Source: an uncultured Methanoregula sp.
GTDB taxonomy: Archaea > Halobacteriota > Methanomicrobia > Methanomicrobiales > Methanospirillaceae
NCBI RefSeq assembly: GCF_963667735.1
Contig: NZ_OY763919.1
Span: 2,543,539 to 2,607,538 of the forward strand
Length of the DNA stretch: 64,000 nt
Reading direction: 5' to 3'
Part shown: positions 36,753 through 46,651 of the stretch, one piece after another
Layout of the letters: the number at the start of each line of letters is the position of its first letter
Position numbering within the stretch: the first letter of the stretch is position 1
Position numbers and translations under genes: made by a program
Notes under the pieces: model-generated
Databases searched by the model: none
What the model saw: only the letters and a program-made list of their open reading frames with translations
Told to the model about the DNA's origin: nothing

Positions 36753-38057
36753 ATGCAGATCACACAATCCATCAGACGTTCAATCGCTGCGGTCATACTG
36801 ACTGCAGGACTCGCGTACCCGGCCTGCGCTGCCGTCTGCCCCAAGGGAATCGGGGGATGCACGTCCCCGGGGCGGTGCTTCCTCTTTGTGGATGCGGACA
36901 GCAACTCACTCTGCGATTATACCGGACGGACCGGGTCGCAGGCATCGACCGGTACGGTTTCAGCCCAGCCGGGGGCTTCATCCCCGATACCGGTTTCGTC
37001 AGCATCGGGTACAGCCGGCACGCAGGCGGTCCCGGCCCAGTCTTCGGCTTCGTCCGTTGCATCGGTTCCACCGGGCAATGCAGGCACCGCTCTCCAGGAT
37101 TCATCATCCGGGAGTATCCTGAATTCTTTCCACCTATCAGTACCACTTGTCGAAGTGCTCCTCTTCCTCGCCTTTACCACACTCATCTTTGCACTCATCC
37201 GGGAGGGCATTGCAGGAATCCGGATCCAGAGGACGGTTCCCGCCCTTGCGCTCTCGGCTCTCTTCGGCCTCCCGCTCTCTCTTGTCACCACATCCGTTCT
37301 TGCCGGAAGCGCAGTTGCAGGCACGGTATTTGCGCTCGTGTACATGGCAATCGCACCCGTTCTTGTCGCTTACCTTTGGTACACGGGCGCGATGAGCCGG
37401 AAGATTGTGCTTCTTACAGCAGCGATCAGCACGATTGCCGGCTTTGTCTTTGTCGCACCCATCATGCCCACGGAACTCGGGGGAATCGTTACGGCAGCAA
37501 CCGGCACCTCGGCACTGACCATGGGGATCTGCATTATTTGCGCAGTCATCGCACTTGCAGTCATTACCGGCAGAACCTTCTGCAGCAGCATCTGCCCGGT
37601 GGGATCCCTGCAGGAACTGGCATATGCGGTACCGTTCCGGAAGATTCTCATCGGGCGGACCCGAGTTCCTGAACTCATCCGGCTGGTCCTCTTTGCTGCA
37701 ACGGCCATTGCCGCGGTCTACCTCGTCGACCTGATGGCGGTTACCGGGTTCTACGATCTCTTCAGCCTCACGCTCACCGCGGGATTTGTAGTGGCAGCCG
37801 GTCTCCTGCTCGTCTCGATCCTCGTGTACCGTCCGGTCTGCCGGATCCTCTGCCCCTTCGGGGTCCTGTTCTCCCTCTTTTCGGAGTTCAGCTGGTTCCG
37901 GCTCCGGCGCACGGAGACCTGCATCGGGTGCAGGAGATGCGAGAAGGCCTGCCCGGCCCTGGTTGCAGGAGAGAATGATCCAAAACGGGAATGCTATCTC
38001 TGCGGACGGTGCACGGAGACCTGCCCGGAAAAGACGGCGCTCGCGTACCGCCACTGA
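36753..38057 (+). CDS. Membrane-bound 4Fe-4S protein, NapH/polyferredoxin-like
   Basis: A 434-aa membrane electron-transfer protein. After a signal peptide comes a short Cys-rich exported motif (CPKGIGGC...PGRCFLFVD...LCD), then a Ser/Ala/Pro linker of about 70 residues. Six or so membrane helices follow. These include two Cys-Pro elements of the NapH type (CSSICPVGSLQEL, CRILCPFGVLFSL). The C-terminal cytoplasmic part has two 4Fe-4S motifs (CIGCRRCEKACP, CYLCGRCTETCP). It could move electrons across the membrane, but donor and acceptor are unknown. The head motif is shared with other archaeal and bacterial proteins fused to NapH-like modules. Confidence 0.86.
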   Translation: MQITQSIRRSIAAVILTAGLAYPACAAVCPKGIGGCTSPGRCFLFVDADSNSLCDYTGRTGSQASTGTVSAQPGASSPIPVSSASGTAGTQAVPAQSSASSVASVPPGNAGTALQDSSSGSILNSFHLSVPLVEVLLFLAFTTLIFALIREGIAGIRIQRTVPALALSALFGLPLSLVTTSVLAGSAVAGTVFALVYMAIAPVLVAYLWYTGAMSRKIVLLTAAISTIAGFVFVAPIMPTELGGIVTAATGTSALTMGICIICAVIALAVITGRTFCSSICPVGSLQELAYAVPFRKILIGRTRVPELIRLVLFAATAIAAVYLVDLMAVTGFYDLFSLTLTAGFVVAAGLLLVSILVYRPVCRILCPFGVLFSLFSEFSWFRLRRTETCIGCRRCEKACPALVAGENDPKRECYLCGRCTETCPEKTALAYRH

Positions 38058-38061
38058 ACCT

Positions 38062-38076
38062 GTTTTTTTCTCTTTT
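38062..38076 (+). terminator. T-rich terminator after polyferredoxin gene
   Basis: A run of seven T, then CTCTTTT, starts 4 bases after the stop codon. Confidence 0.45.
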
Positions 38077-38294
38077 CAGCTACAGAATTCCTGCAAACGC
38101 CGGTACAGATGTACGGCCCCGTATTTGCTGACGAAAGTATTTCTATACCCTTCGACAAAGAGACTAAAAACCAGAAAGAGAACGGGAGCGGCCGGATGAG
38201 GATTTCCGGAAAAGCTCCTGCGAGTTCTTCTGGCATTCCCCGGGTGGCGGGAGGAATTCCGAAAACCTATGCAGGTACATGGGAAGGATACCGG

Positions 38295-40784
38295 ATGAAA
38301 TTCGCTGAGCTGGTGGATCTTGCCGAACTTACTGAGCTCTGCGAGAGTTTCACTGCGGCAACCGGTGCAGCAACTGCCCTCCTGGAACTGGATGGTACGG
38401 TTCTCATAGCAACCGGCTGGCAGGATATCTGCACCCGGTTCCACCGGGTAAATCCTGACAGTGCTGCCCGATGCAGGGAGAGTGACACCGATCTTGCCGG
38501 CCGTTTGAAAAAAGGCGAACCATACAATCTCTACCAGTGCAAAAACGGGCTTGTCGACGTGGCAGTCCCGATCCTGGCCGGAGGAAATCATGTTGCCAAC
38601 TTTTTTGCCGGCCAGTTCTTTCTTTCCCCGCCGGACCGGGAGTTCTTCATCCACCAGGCAGACCAGTTCGGGTTCGACCAGGATGCCTATCTCGAAGCTC
38701 TCGGGCGGGTTCCCGTGTATGATGAAAAGCATGTCAGGAATCTTCTCGGGTTCTTCTCCCGACTGGCCCGCATCTTTGCCGAGATGGGGATGGCCCGGAT
38801 CCAGCTTGAGGAGACCAACCGGCAGCTCACCGTCAAACATGCGGAACTCGAAGAAGAGATAGCAAGACGGGAACACGCTGACGAGGCGCTCCGCAGGAGT
38901 GAATCCCGGTTCCTCGGCATAGCCGGTACGATCCCCGGGGTCGTGTACCAGTTCTATGCAAAGCCCGACGGGCAGAGGGGTTTCTCGTATGTGAGCGAAC
39001 GTTCGCTTGAGATCCTTGGCATCCCGAATGACCCGGGTCCTTTCATGGAACGGATGATCGATCGCGTCCATCCCGGAGACAGGCAGCGGTTCTTCGATTC
39101 AATAGATGCCGCAGTCCAGGCGGTTTCCCGCTGGGAATTCGAGGGCCGGATCATCCGGCCGGACGGGAACGTCATGTACTTCAGAGGCATCTCGGATCCG
39201 GTCAGGGAGAAGGAGGAGCTCGTCTTTTCCGGCATGCTCCTCGATATCACGAAACGCAAACTTGCAGAGACGGCCCTGCAGGACAGCGAGGAGCAGCTCA
39301 GGACGATCATCGAAGAAGCACCCTTCAGTATCCAGGTCATGAATACCGAAGGCAGGATCATTCTCATCAACAGGGCGTTTGAGAAACTCTGGGGCCTCAC
39401 CCTGGAAGACCTGCGCGATTACCGGATTCTTTCCGATGAGCAACTCGTCCGGCACGGGATAATGCCCATCATAGAGAGAGGATTTGCGGGAGAGGTCGTG
39501 GAGATACCTGCCACCCATTATGACAGTATGCAAACATCCGGCAAAGGCAACCGGCCATGGGTCCGGAGCCGCATCTACCCGACCAGGGATACGAAAGGAG
39601 CTATCCGCAACATCATCCTGATACACGAGGATATCACCAGCCAGGTGGAAGCTGTCGAAGCACTCAGGGAGAGCGAGAGCCGGCACCGCCGCATTGTCGA
39701 GACCGCGAACGAGGGGATCTGGTCCATGGACGCCCGCCATGTCACAACCTTCGTCAACCAGAAGATGGCGGACATGCTGGGGTACCCGGTTGAGGAGATT
39801 GTCGGCAGGGCGATTTCGGATTTCATCTTTTCTGAAGACCTGCCCCATAATACCCGGCAGATGGAGCTCCGGCACCAGGGACACAGCAGCGTGTACGAGG
39901 GCAGGATCCATACGGGTGATGGCGGCATCCGGTGGATGAAGGTTTCCGCAACCGCGATATTTGACGATGCAGGAAAATTCGCGGGCTCGTTTGCCATGCT
40001 CTTCGACATCACCGACCGCAAACTTGCCGAAGAAGCCCTGTTGCGCAAGAACGAGGAACTGGCAGCTGCAACCGAGGAGATGACCGCGATTGACGAGGAA
40101 CTCCGGCAGAATTACGAGGAACTCAAAAGGATACAGGATGCTCTCGGGCTTGCCCGCAGGAAACTCAATCTCCTCAACCAGGTCACGTTCGAGGAACTGC
40201 AGAGCGGGATCTTCTCTCTGTCTGCATATCTGGAACTGTCCGGGACAAGGGGTTCTGAGGAGAAGAAGGCCGGCTATATCTCAAAGCAGAAGGCCATCCT
40301 CAAGGACATGACAAAAAACCTGTCCTTTGCCAGGAATTACCAGGGACTGGGCATGGTTCCCCCGAAGTGGCAGAATGTCAACCAGGTATTCCTCTTCGCC
40401 ATCTCGCACATGGATACGCTTTGCCTTGTGCGGGATGTCGAACTGGGCAGCCTGGAGATCTATGCCGATCCGCTGCTCGAACGGGTTTTCGGAGTTCTGG
40501 TGGAGAACGTCCTGAAATGGGGCAGCGGGGCAACTACCATCCGGCTGCACTACAGGGAAGAGAAGGGCCGGCTGCTCCTGACATTCGAGGATAACGGGCA
40601 GGGAATTCCAGACGGGAGAAAAGAGTGTATCTTTGAACGGGAATCCCGCCAGGACGGCGGTCTCGGGCTGTATCTTGTCCGGGAGATCCTCTCCATCACC
40701 CGCATCACGATCCGGGAGACCGGAGAACCGGGGGCCGGTGCACGGTTCGAGATCTCGGTGCCGGAAGGGGAATATCGTTTTTAG
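38295..40784 (+). CDS. PocR-PAS sensor histidine kinase homologue lacking the phospho-acceptor His
   Basis: An 829-aa soluble sensor. A PocR domain (about 1-160; DICTRFHRVNP, CKNGLVDVAVPI, FAGQFFLSPPD) is followed by a coiled coil, three PAS domains (about 190-310, 315-440, 445-570), a second coiled coil, a kinase-type helical region and an ATPase domain (DNGQGIP, GLGLYLVREIL). In the sister kinases here the helix reads VTRHD; this one reads VTFEE, so the His is replaced by Glu633. The N-box Asn is kept. It may bind ATP without autophosphorylating on that His, or act on a partner kinase. PocR domains sense small organic molecules in bacteria. Start choice: the ATG at 38295 has GGGAAGGA upstream and begins the PocR domain; the frame is open for 62 more codons. 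Confidence 0.87.
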   Translation: MKFAELVDLAELTELCESFTAATGAATALLELDGTVLIATGWQDICTRFHRVNPDSAARCRESDTDLAGRLKKGEPYNLYQCKNGLVDVAVPILAGGNHVANFFAGQFFLSPPDREFFIHQADQFGFDQDAYLEALGRVPVYDEKHVRNLLGFFSRLARIFAEMGMARIQLEETNRQLTVKHAELEEEIARREHADEALRRSESRFLGIAGTIPGVVYQFYAKPDGQRGFSYVSERSLEILGIPNDPGPFMERMIDRVHPGDRQRFFDSIDAAVQAVSRWEFEGRIIRPDGNVMYFRGISDPVREKEELVFSGMLLDITKRKLAETALQDSEEQLRTIIEEAPFSIQVMNTEGRIILINRAFEKLWGLTLEDLRDYRILSDEQLVRHGIMPIIERGFAGEVVEIPATHYDSMQTSGKGNRPWVRSRIYPTRDTKGAIRNIILIHEDITSQVEAVEALRESESRHRRIVETANEGIWSMDARHVTTFVNQKMADMLGYPVEEIVGRAISDFIFSEDLPHNTRQMELRHQGHSSVYEGRIHTGDGGIRWMKVSATAIFDDAGKFAGSFAMLFDITDRKLAEEALLRKNEELAAATEEMTAIDEELRQNYEELKRIQDALGLARRKLNLLNQVTFEELQSGIFSLSAYLELSGTRGSEEKKAGYISKQKAILKDMTKNLSFARNYQGLGMVPPKWQNVNQVFLFAISHMDTLCLVRDVELGSLEIYADPLLERVFGVLVENVLKWGSGATTIRLHYREEKGRLLLTFEDNGQGIPDGRKECIFERESRQDGGLGLYLVREILSITRITIRETGEPGAGARFEISVPEGEYRF

Positions 40785-41065
40785 AGAAGAGATACCGGAA
40801 CGGGTACAGCTGCCTGCCGGGGGGAATCTGTTCGGGATCATCCGGCCTGAAAAAAGATCTGAATATCGAGGATTGCCCGTGAGTTATCCTGTCCGGTGTT
40901 AATCCCGTGCCAGGATCATTGGCATCCCTGCAGGGTTACCGGATTTGCCATCCGGGTCACTTCGGAAGCAAAAACACGCATTTTTTCGATAAAGTTTTCA
41001 ATAAAACAGAACGGTTCGGGCAATTTACCCAAATATTTATCAGGTTATTATGCAATTCCAGAGAT

Positions 41066-43126
41066 ATGGATCTGACAATAATCCAGAGTTCTGTCACTCT
41101 TTTCCAGATCCTCTGTGTGATTATTGTCTTCGCTTCTGTTTTTATGCGGAGCCGGTTTTTCCGGGAGGTCTTCGAGCAGCGGCCGAAACTGACCACCCAG
41201 GTTCTCCTGATGGTTTTTTTCGGGATTCTGTCCATCTTCGGGACATTGAGCGGGCTCTCAATCTACGGCGCCGTTGTCAACATCCGGGATCTCGGCCCCA
41301 TGGCTGCCGGCCTCCTCTGCGGCCCCTATATCGGTCTCGGGGCGGGGATCATCGGCGGATTGTTCCGGTTCTTCCAGGGCGGACCTTACATGTGGACCGG
41401 TTTGTCCGCCCCCATTCTCTCCGGACTCTTGGGCGGGATAATGTACCTGGCAAACCGGCGCAGGTTCGTTTCCACCTGGGTTGCCGTGGTTCTGATCGGG
41501 CTTTCTGAAACATTCATATCCTGTTACACGCTGATCCTGGTAACCAAACCCTCGGAATTTTTCACTGTTGTCACGATGGTTGCAGCCCCGATGGTTATCT
41601 TCAACATAATCGGCATGTTCATCTTTGCAACCGTGGTCCACCGCATCTTTGACGAGATGCAGGCTCAAAAGGAGAGGCAGCAGCTCGAACTGGAGGCCGG
41701 AACAAGAAAGAACCTCACAACCATCATCAACACCATCGCATATCCTGTGTACGTCCTGGACCGGGGGCATCATTTTACCCTGGTCAATGACAGCTTCTGC
41801 CGGTTTATTGAGAGGACAAGGCAGGAGATCCTGGGAAAAACACTGGGGGATTTCATCAAAAAAGAGGATTCCGCAGTACATTACCAGATGACTGAAGATG
41901 TATTCCAGACCCGCAGGGCCCGGGAAGAGGAGATCACGATCACCCGGCCGAACGGCCAGGGTTGCACCATCATTGCCACATCCACCCATTATTCGGATTC
42001 CCCGGGCCAGGAGTTCATTGTTGGTGTTATCCAGGATATCACGGAACGCCGGAAGATGCAGGTTGCCCTTGCAGAGAACGAGGCCTGGTACCGCATCCTT
42101 TTCGAGCATACCGGTGCCGCAACCATCATCATCAACAAGGATGGCATCATCGACCAGGCCAACACCGAGTTTGCCGAACTCTCCGGATACTCCCGTGAAG
42201 AGATCGAAGGAACAATGAAATGGATACAGATTGCGGATCCCGTGGATTATGAGATAGTCAGAAAATACCATCACGAGAGAAGACAGAACAGTTCCTCCTC
42301 GGCTCCAACAAACTACACGGTCCGGATCCTCGACCGCAGCGGGAATAAAAAAACCCTCCAGGCCGTGGTTGCAACGATCCCGGGAACAGAAAAATCGATT
42401 GCATCGTACGTTGACATCACGGAACAGAAGAGAACCGAGGAGGCCCTGGCCCAGGCCAATAAAAAACTCAATCTCCTCTCGTCTGTCACCCGGCACGATA
42501 TCATCAACCAGATCCTGGTACTCAAGGGGTTCTTAACCCTCCTTTCCGTCAGGACCGACAGACCCGAACTCCGGGAATATGTGAATAAAAGCATCCGGGC
42601 GGGCGAGAATATCGAGCGGCAGATCATCTTCACCAGGGATTACCAGGACATGGGGGTGCAATCGCCGGTATGGCAGAATGTTAAGAGATGCATCATCAAT
42701 GCCAAGGGAGCTCTCGTTTCCGGCACCATCAGCATCAAAATAGACGGACCGGATGTCGAGGTGTTTGCCGATCCCCTCTTTGAAAAAGTATTCTATAATC
42801 TCATCGACAATTCCCTGAAATACGGAGGCGAGAAACTGCGCACCATCCGTATCGGTTTCCGTGAGACAGACTCCGGCCTGGTCATCACGTACGAGGATGA
42901 CGGGAACGGGATCTCAGAAGAGGATAAGGTTCATCTCTTCGAACGCGGCTTTGGAAAACACACGGGCCTCGGCCTCTTCCTCTCCCGGGAGATCCTCTCG
43001 ATCACCGAAATTGCCATCACGGGCGACGGGGTGCCGGGCGGGGGGGCCCGGTTTGAGATCTCGGTTCCGGCCGGAGCATACCGCATCCTGGAACAGCACG
43101 AGTCCCATCCATCCTTCCTGCGATGA
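41066..43126 (+). CDS. Membrane sensor histidine kinase with 5TMR-LYT and PAS domains
   Basis: A 686-aa kinase. The first 180 residues are membrane segments of the LytS-type 5TMR-LYT domain (GLLCGPYIGLGAGIIGGLF, RFFQGGPYMW). A coiled linker and two PAS domains (about 205-325 and 330-450) follow, then VTRHDIINQ with the phospho-acceptor His and an ATPase domain (NLIDNSLKYGG, DDGNGIS, GLGLFLSREI), all intact. The 5TMR-LYT domain senses an extracellular or membrane signal in bacteria. Start choice: the ATG at 41066 (MDLTIIQSS) begins the first membrane segment; the frame is open 53 codons upstream across the promoter. TATA-like AAATATTTATC lies about 35 bases before it. Confidence 0.92.
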   Translation: MDLTIIQSSVTLFQILCVIIVFASVFMRSRFFREVFEQRPKLTTQVLLMVFFGILSIFGTLSGLSIYGAVVNIRDLGPMAAGLLCGPYIGLGAGIIGGLFRFFQGGPYMWTGLSAPILSGLLGGIMYLANRRRFVSTWVAVVLIGLSETFISCYTLILVTKPSEFFTVVTMVAAPMVIFNIIGMFIFATVVHRIFDEMQAQKERQQLELEAGTRKNLTTIINTIAYPVYVLDRGHHFTLVNDSFCRFIERTRQEILGKTLGDFIKKEDSAVHYQMTEDVFQTRRAREEEITITRPNGQGCTIIATSTHYSDSPGQEFIVGVIQDITERRKMQVALAENEAWYRILFEHTGAATIIINKDGIIDQANTEFAELSGYSREEIEGTMKWIQIADPVDYEIVRKYHHERRQNSSSSAPTNYTVRILDRSGNKKTLQAVVATIPGTEKSIASYVDITEQKRTEEALAQANKKLNLLSSVTRHDIINQILVLKGFLTLLSVRTDRPELREYVNKSIRAGENIERQIIFTRDYQDMGVQSPVWQNVKRCIINAKGALVSGTISIKIDGPDVEVFADPLFEKVFYNLIDNSLKYGGEKLRTIRIGFRETDSGLVITYEDDGNGISEEDKVHLFERGFGKHTGLGLFLSREILSITEIAITGDGVPGGGARFEISVPAGAYRILEQHESHPSFLR

Positions 43127-43203
43127 GGGAGTGAGCGGGAGAAGAGAAAAGAAAGATACATTTTCTCCGGCAATGAAATGAACCTTGCAGGGGCAGGTTT
43201 CTG

Positions 43204-44625
43204 ATGGCATGCAGGGTTCTCACTGAGGCACTGGATGAGGCACCGTTCACGCTGAAGCATGCCCATATCTGGTTTCTCTCGTCCATGGGGATCTTCCTCG
43301 ATGGCTTCGATCTCTTCGTGATGTCCATTGCCCTCCCGCTCATCATCGTGCAGTTCTCCGCATCCCCCCTTGCCCAGGGAGCAGTCGGTGCTGCATCCAT
43401 TGTCGGCGCAATCTTCGGGGCGCTCATCGGCGGCAGGCTCTGCGACCGGTTCGGGAGAAAGAAGATCTTTCTTGCGGATCTCTTCATCTTCATTCTCTTT
43501 GCAATCCTGTCGGCCTGCGCCTGGAACCTTGAGTCCCTCATCCTCTTCCGCTTCCTCCTGGGAGTGGGAATCGGCGCAGACTACCCGATCTGTGCATCCT
43601 ATGTCTCGGAGTTCATGCCCAAACGGATCCGGGGCCGGATGCTGATCGCTGCATTCAGTTTCCAGGCTGTGGGCATCTTTGCCGCTGCCGCGGTGGGCCT
43701 CCTCGTTCTCGCCCTTCACCCGAATGAATCAGCATGGCGGTGGATGCTCATTGCCGGGGCAGTTCCTGCAATCGTGATCCTCGTGCTGCGGCGGACCGTA
43801 CCCGAGAGTCCCCGGTGGCATATCCAGCGGAGGGAGTGGAAGCTCGCCATGGGAGTTGTCCGTTACCTGATACCGGATTTCAAACTTAAGGAAAAAGTCG
43901 AGCCCCCGGTGGAAAAACCGGAGCCCGAAGTTTTGGAAAAGAAGCCGGCATGGCATGCCCGCATGGCCGATTATGCCGAACTCTTCTCCGGGCAGAACCT
44001 AAGAAAGACCCTGCTCATCACCATCCCGTGGTTTCTGATGGATTTTGCCTTTTACGGCGTGGGAATCTTCACACCCATTCTCATCGCATCCATGCTTGGC
44101 ACCCATGCGGTCGGCATGAATTTCATTGCCCAGGATTTCTATTCCTCGGAGTTAACCGTTCTTCTGGATATTTTCCTTGTTCTCGGGTTCATCCTCAATA
44201 TCCTTTTTATTGAGAGGATGGGCCGGATCCGGCTCCAGCTGATGGGATTTGTCGGCATGGCTGCGGGCATGTTCATCCTCGCTGCGTCCCAGTCCGGTTC
44301 CACGACCATCATTGCTCTCGCATTTGTCGGATTCGGGCTCTTCAACCTCCTCCAGAACTGGGGCCCGAATGCCACGACATTCCTCCTCCCGGCCGAACTC
44401 TTTCCCACCCGGCTCCGGGCAACCGCCCATGGCTTTGCATCGGCTGTTGCCAAGGTTGGTGCAGCCTGCGGGATCATCTTTGTCCCGCTGATGCAGGCCT
44501 CGATGGGCGTACGGGACACGGTCACCATCATGGGCATCATCTGTATCATTGCCTGTGTTGTAACCTGGCTGACCCGGGTGGATATGACCGGCCGCTCCCT
44601 TGAGGATCTTGAAGACGTGGCCTGA
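43204..44625 (+). CDS. MFS transporter, sugar/phosphate permease type
   Basis: A 473-aa permease with about 12 membrane helices. The A-loop between helices 2 and 3 reads GGRLCDRFGRKKIF, and PESPRWH follows helix 6, both marks of the sugar-porter/phosphate-symporter branch. A charged loop of about 60 residues separates the halves (KEKVEPPVEKPEPEVLEKK). The substrate cannot be named; organic anions, sugars or phosphate are possible. It follows the LytS-type kinase on the same strand by 77 bases, so the kinase might control it, though nothing in the sequence proves it. Confidence 0.9.
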   Translation: MACRVLTEALDEAPFTLKHAHIWFLSSMGIFLDGFDLFVMSIALPLIIVQFSASPLAQGAVGAASIVGAIFGALIGGRLCDRFGRKKIFLADLFIFILFAILSACAWNLESLILFRFLLGVGIGADYPICASYVSEFMPKRIRGRMLIAAFSFQAVGIFAAAAVGLLVLALHPNESAWRWMLIAGAVPAIVILVLRRTVPESPRWHIQRREWKLAMGVVRYLIPDFKLKEKVEPPVEKPEPEVLEKKPAWHARMADYAELFSGQNLRKTLLITIPWFLMDFAFYGVGIFTPILIASMLGTHAVGMNFIAQDFYSSELTVLLDIFLVLGFILNILFIERMGRIRLQLMGFVGMAAGMFILAASQSGSTTIIALAFVGFGLFNLLQNWGPNATTFLLPAELFPTRLRATAHGFASAVAKVGAACGIIFVPLMQASMGVRDTVTIMGIICIIACVVTWLTRVDMTGRSLEDLEDVA

Positions 44626-44776
44626 TGATTCCGGCCCTGCCGGATGTCTGAAGCCGGAATTTCCGGCAGGGCCCGGTCAGACACCGTTTTGCAGATTGGA
44701 GGTATCGCCCGGTCACTGTGCCCGTTTACCATACTAAGCGTAAACCGCTTACAAAGATCGGCAGCGTGGCAGCGGA

Positions 44777-46486
44777 TCATTCGCCAGGATCAGCAAACCG
44801 GAATTTCCCGCACGGGACATGGATCTCGAACTGTGCACCATGACCGGGCCTCCCGGTCTCGGTTATGGTGATGTCCGTGATCGCAAGGATCTCCCGGGAG
44901 AGGAAGAGGCCAAGACCGGTATTTTTCCCAAACCCGCGTTCGAAGAGCCGGGCCTTGTCCGCTTCTGATATACCACACCCGTCATCCCCGACAACTATCA
45001 CGAGGCTGTCACCGGCCGGGCGGCTGGAGACCGCAAGGGACGAGAGGTTGTCCCCGCCATATTTCACGGCATTTTCAAAAAGATTGTAGAACACTTTTTC
45101 GAGCATGGGATCGGCATAGACTTCAAGGGATCCGGTTGTGTCAGAGAGAGAGATGTTCCGGAGGTACACCAGGTCCTGCGCCCGCCGGACAGCGGCACCG
45201 ACATTCTGCCAGACCGGCATTTTGGATCCCAGTTTATCGTATTCTGCCGTGAAGGCGATCTGTTCCCTCATGGCATCCAGCGCCTCTTCCTGAAGGGAGA
45301 TGTACTCTTTCTGTTCAGGATCCGTTGCAAGTTCCCGGCTCAGATCCAGGTAACTGGCAACCGCCATGAGTTTGTTCTGGAGATCGTGCCTGGTGATGCT
45401 TGAGAGGAGAGCTATCTTCCGGTTGGCCTGCGCAAGAGCCAGCTCTGCCTGTTTGCGTCCGGAGATGTCGCGCAACAGGCAGATGAATCCCGAAACTCCT
45501 GCCCCGCCGGCTCCCATCGGGGTGACCAGCACATCGTAGAACCGCAGGCTGCCACCCGTCCGGATCTGGATCTCGATATGGCGCTCCTGCGGTACGGACC
45601 GGGGATCAACCTCCAGGAGTGCGAGCCCGCTGACGATCTCCCCGACCGGCCGGCCGATGGCGTCATGCGAGGAGATCCCGGTGATCTTCTCGGCCGACGG
45701 GTTGAGATCCATCACCCGGAACTGCCCGTTCAGGACAACGACCCCGTCGCTCATGGTCAGGAATACCAGGGAATAGGCTACAGGAACGGCAGAGAAGAGC
45801 TGGTAGCGGAGCAGGCCGACTGCTATAATGATCCCCGTGGCAAGGAACGCAAACGGGGTCAGGTCGTACTCGGGGAACGGGGCAAGCTGGAAGACATAGG
45901 CCATGTTGCAGAAGGCCGGGATGCAGGCTGCACAGAAGAGGAGAAGTGTCTGCCGGCGGTAAAGCGCTGTAGCGGCAACGAGCCGGCCGGCCACGAGGAC
46001 CAGCGATACAAGAGCGAGGAGGTAGCAGTAGCCGATATGGATCCAGAAGAGCGGGCCGTGCTCATACACCCAGATGGTGGATCCGTCAATGACAAGCGGG
46101 GAGAATCCGGTATAATAGAGATGGTGAAGCGGATTGGTGAGGACGAGGATCCAGACGATTGCAGGTACGATGAAGAAGAGGGGGACGGTTCTCCGCGTGA
46201 GATACTGTTCCCGGCCGGTATAACAGAGGACGATAAAAAGCCAGGCAACCGGCACCGTCTGCAGGGCGGGATACTCGATATCGTTGATGAGAAGGACCGC
46301 CTGGAGACTGGAGCTGGTGAGTTCCAGGAGATAACCGAAGATCCAGACGGTCTCGGCCGCCATCAGGAGAGTGAACGGGCGGGATATAGGAATGGCACGG
46401 TTGCGCCAGCCTGCATAGGCAAGGACTGCCGAGATCGTGCCGGCTATGACAAGGAGGATAATTGCAGGGGATGAGGGAAAACTCAT
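44777..46486 (-). CDS. Membrane sensor histidine kinase with 7TM input and PAS domain
   Basis: A 569-aa kinase. Residues 1-215 form seven membrane segments of the histidine-kinase N-terminal 7TM type. One PAS domain (about 220-335) follows. The helix reads ITRHDLQNK with the phospho-acceptor His, and the ATPase domain is intact (NLFENAVKYGG, DDGCGIS, GLGLFLSREI). Start choice: the ATG at 46486 follows GGTGA, and the longer frame adds a non-membrane head. It converges with the MFS gene. Its kinase core is close to those of the other three kinases here, so the family has expanded by duplication with exchanged input domains. Confidence 0.92.
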   Translation of the reverse strand: MSFPSSPAIILLVIAGTISAVLAYAGWRNRAIPISRPFTLLMAAETVWIFGYLLELTSSSLQAVLLINDIEYPALQTVPVAWLFIVLCYTGREQYLTRRTVPLFFIVPAIVWILVLTNPLHHLYYTGFSPLVIDGSTIWVYEHGPLFWIHIGYCYLLALVSLVLVAGRLVAATALYRRQTLLLFCAACIPAFCNMAYVFQLAPFPEYDLTPFAFLATGIIIAVGLLRYQLFSAVPVAYSLVFLTMSDGVVVLNGQFRVMDLNPSAEKITGISSHDAIGRPVGEIVSGLALLEVDPRSVPQERHIEIQIRTGGSLRFYDVLVTPMGAGGAGVSGFICLLRDISGRKQAELALAQANRKIALLSSITRHDLQNKLMAVASYLDLSRELATDPEQKEYISLQEEALDAMREQIAFTAEYDKLGSKMPVWQNVGAAVRRAQDLVYLRNISLSDTTGSLEVYADPMLEKVFYNLFENAVKYGGDNLSSLAVSSRPAGDSLVIVVGDDGCGISEADKARLFERGFGKNTGLGLFLSREILAITDITITETGRPGHGAQFEIHVPCGKFRFADPGE

Positions 46487-46651
46487 GCGTTCACCGTTCG
46501 GGGTATGGTATTGCGCCGGGCAGGAAATCACCGGAAAGATTCCAGCAGTATATGCAGAGAGATGGTTCCTGAAGATTCATAAATAACGTATATTGTGTCC
46601 CGGGCAACGATATTTCTCAAAACCCTTATCCAGATGACCGGTGAATAGTGG

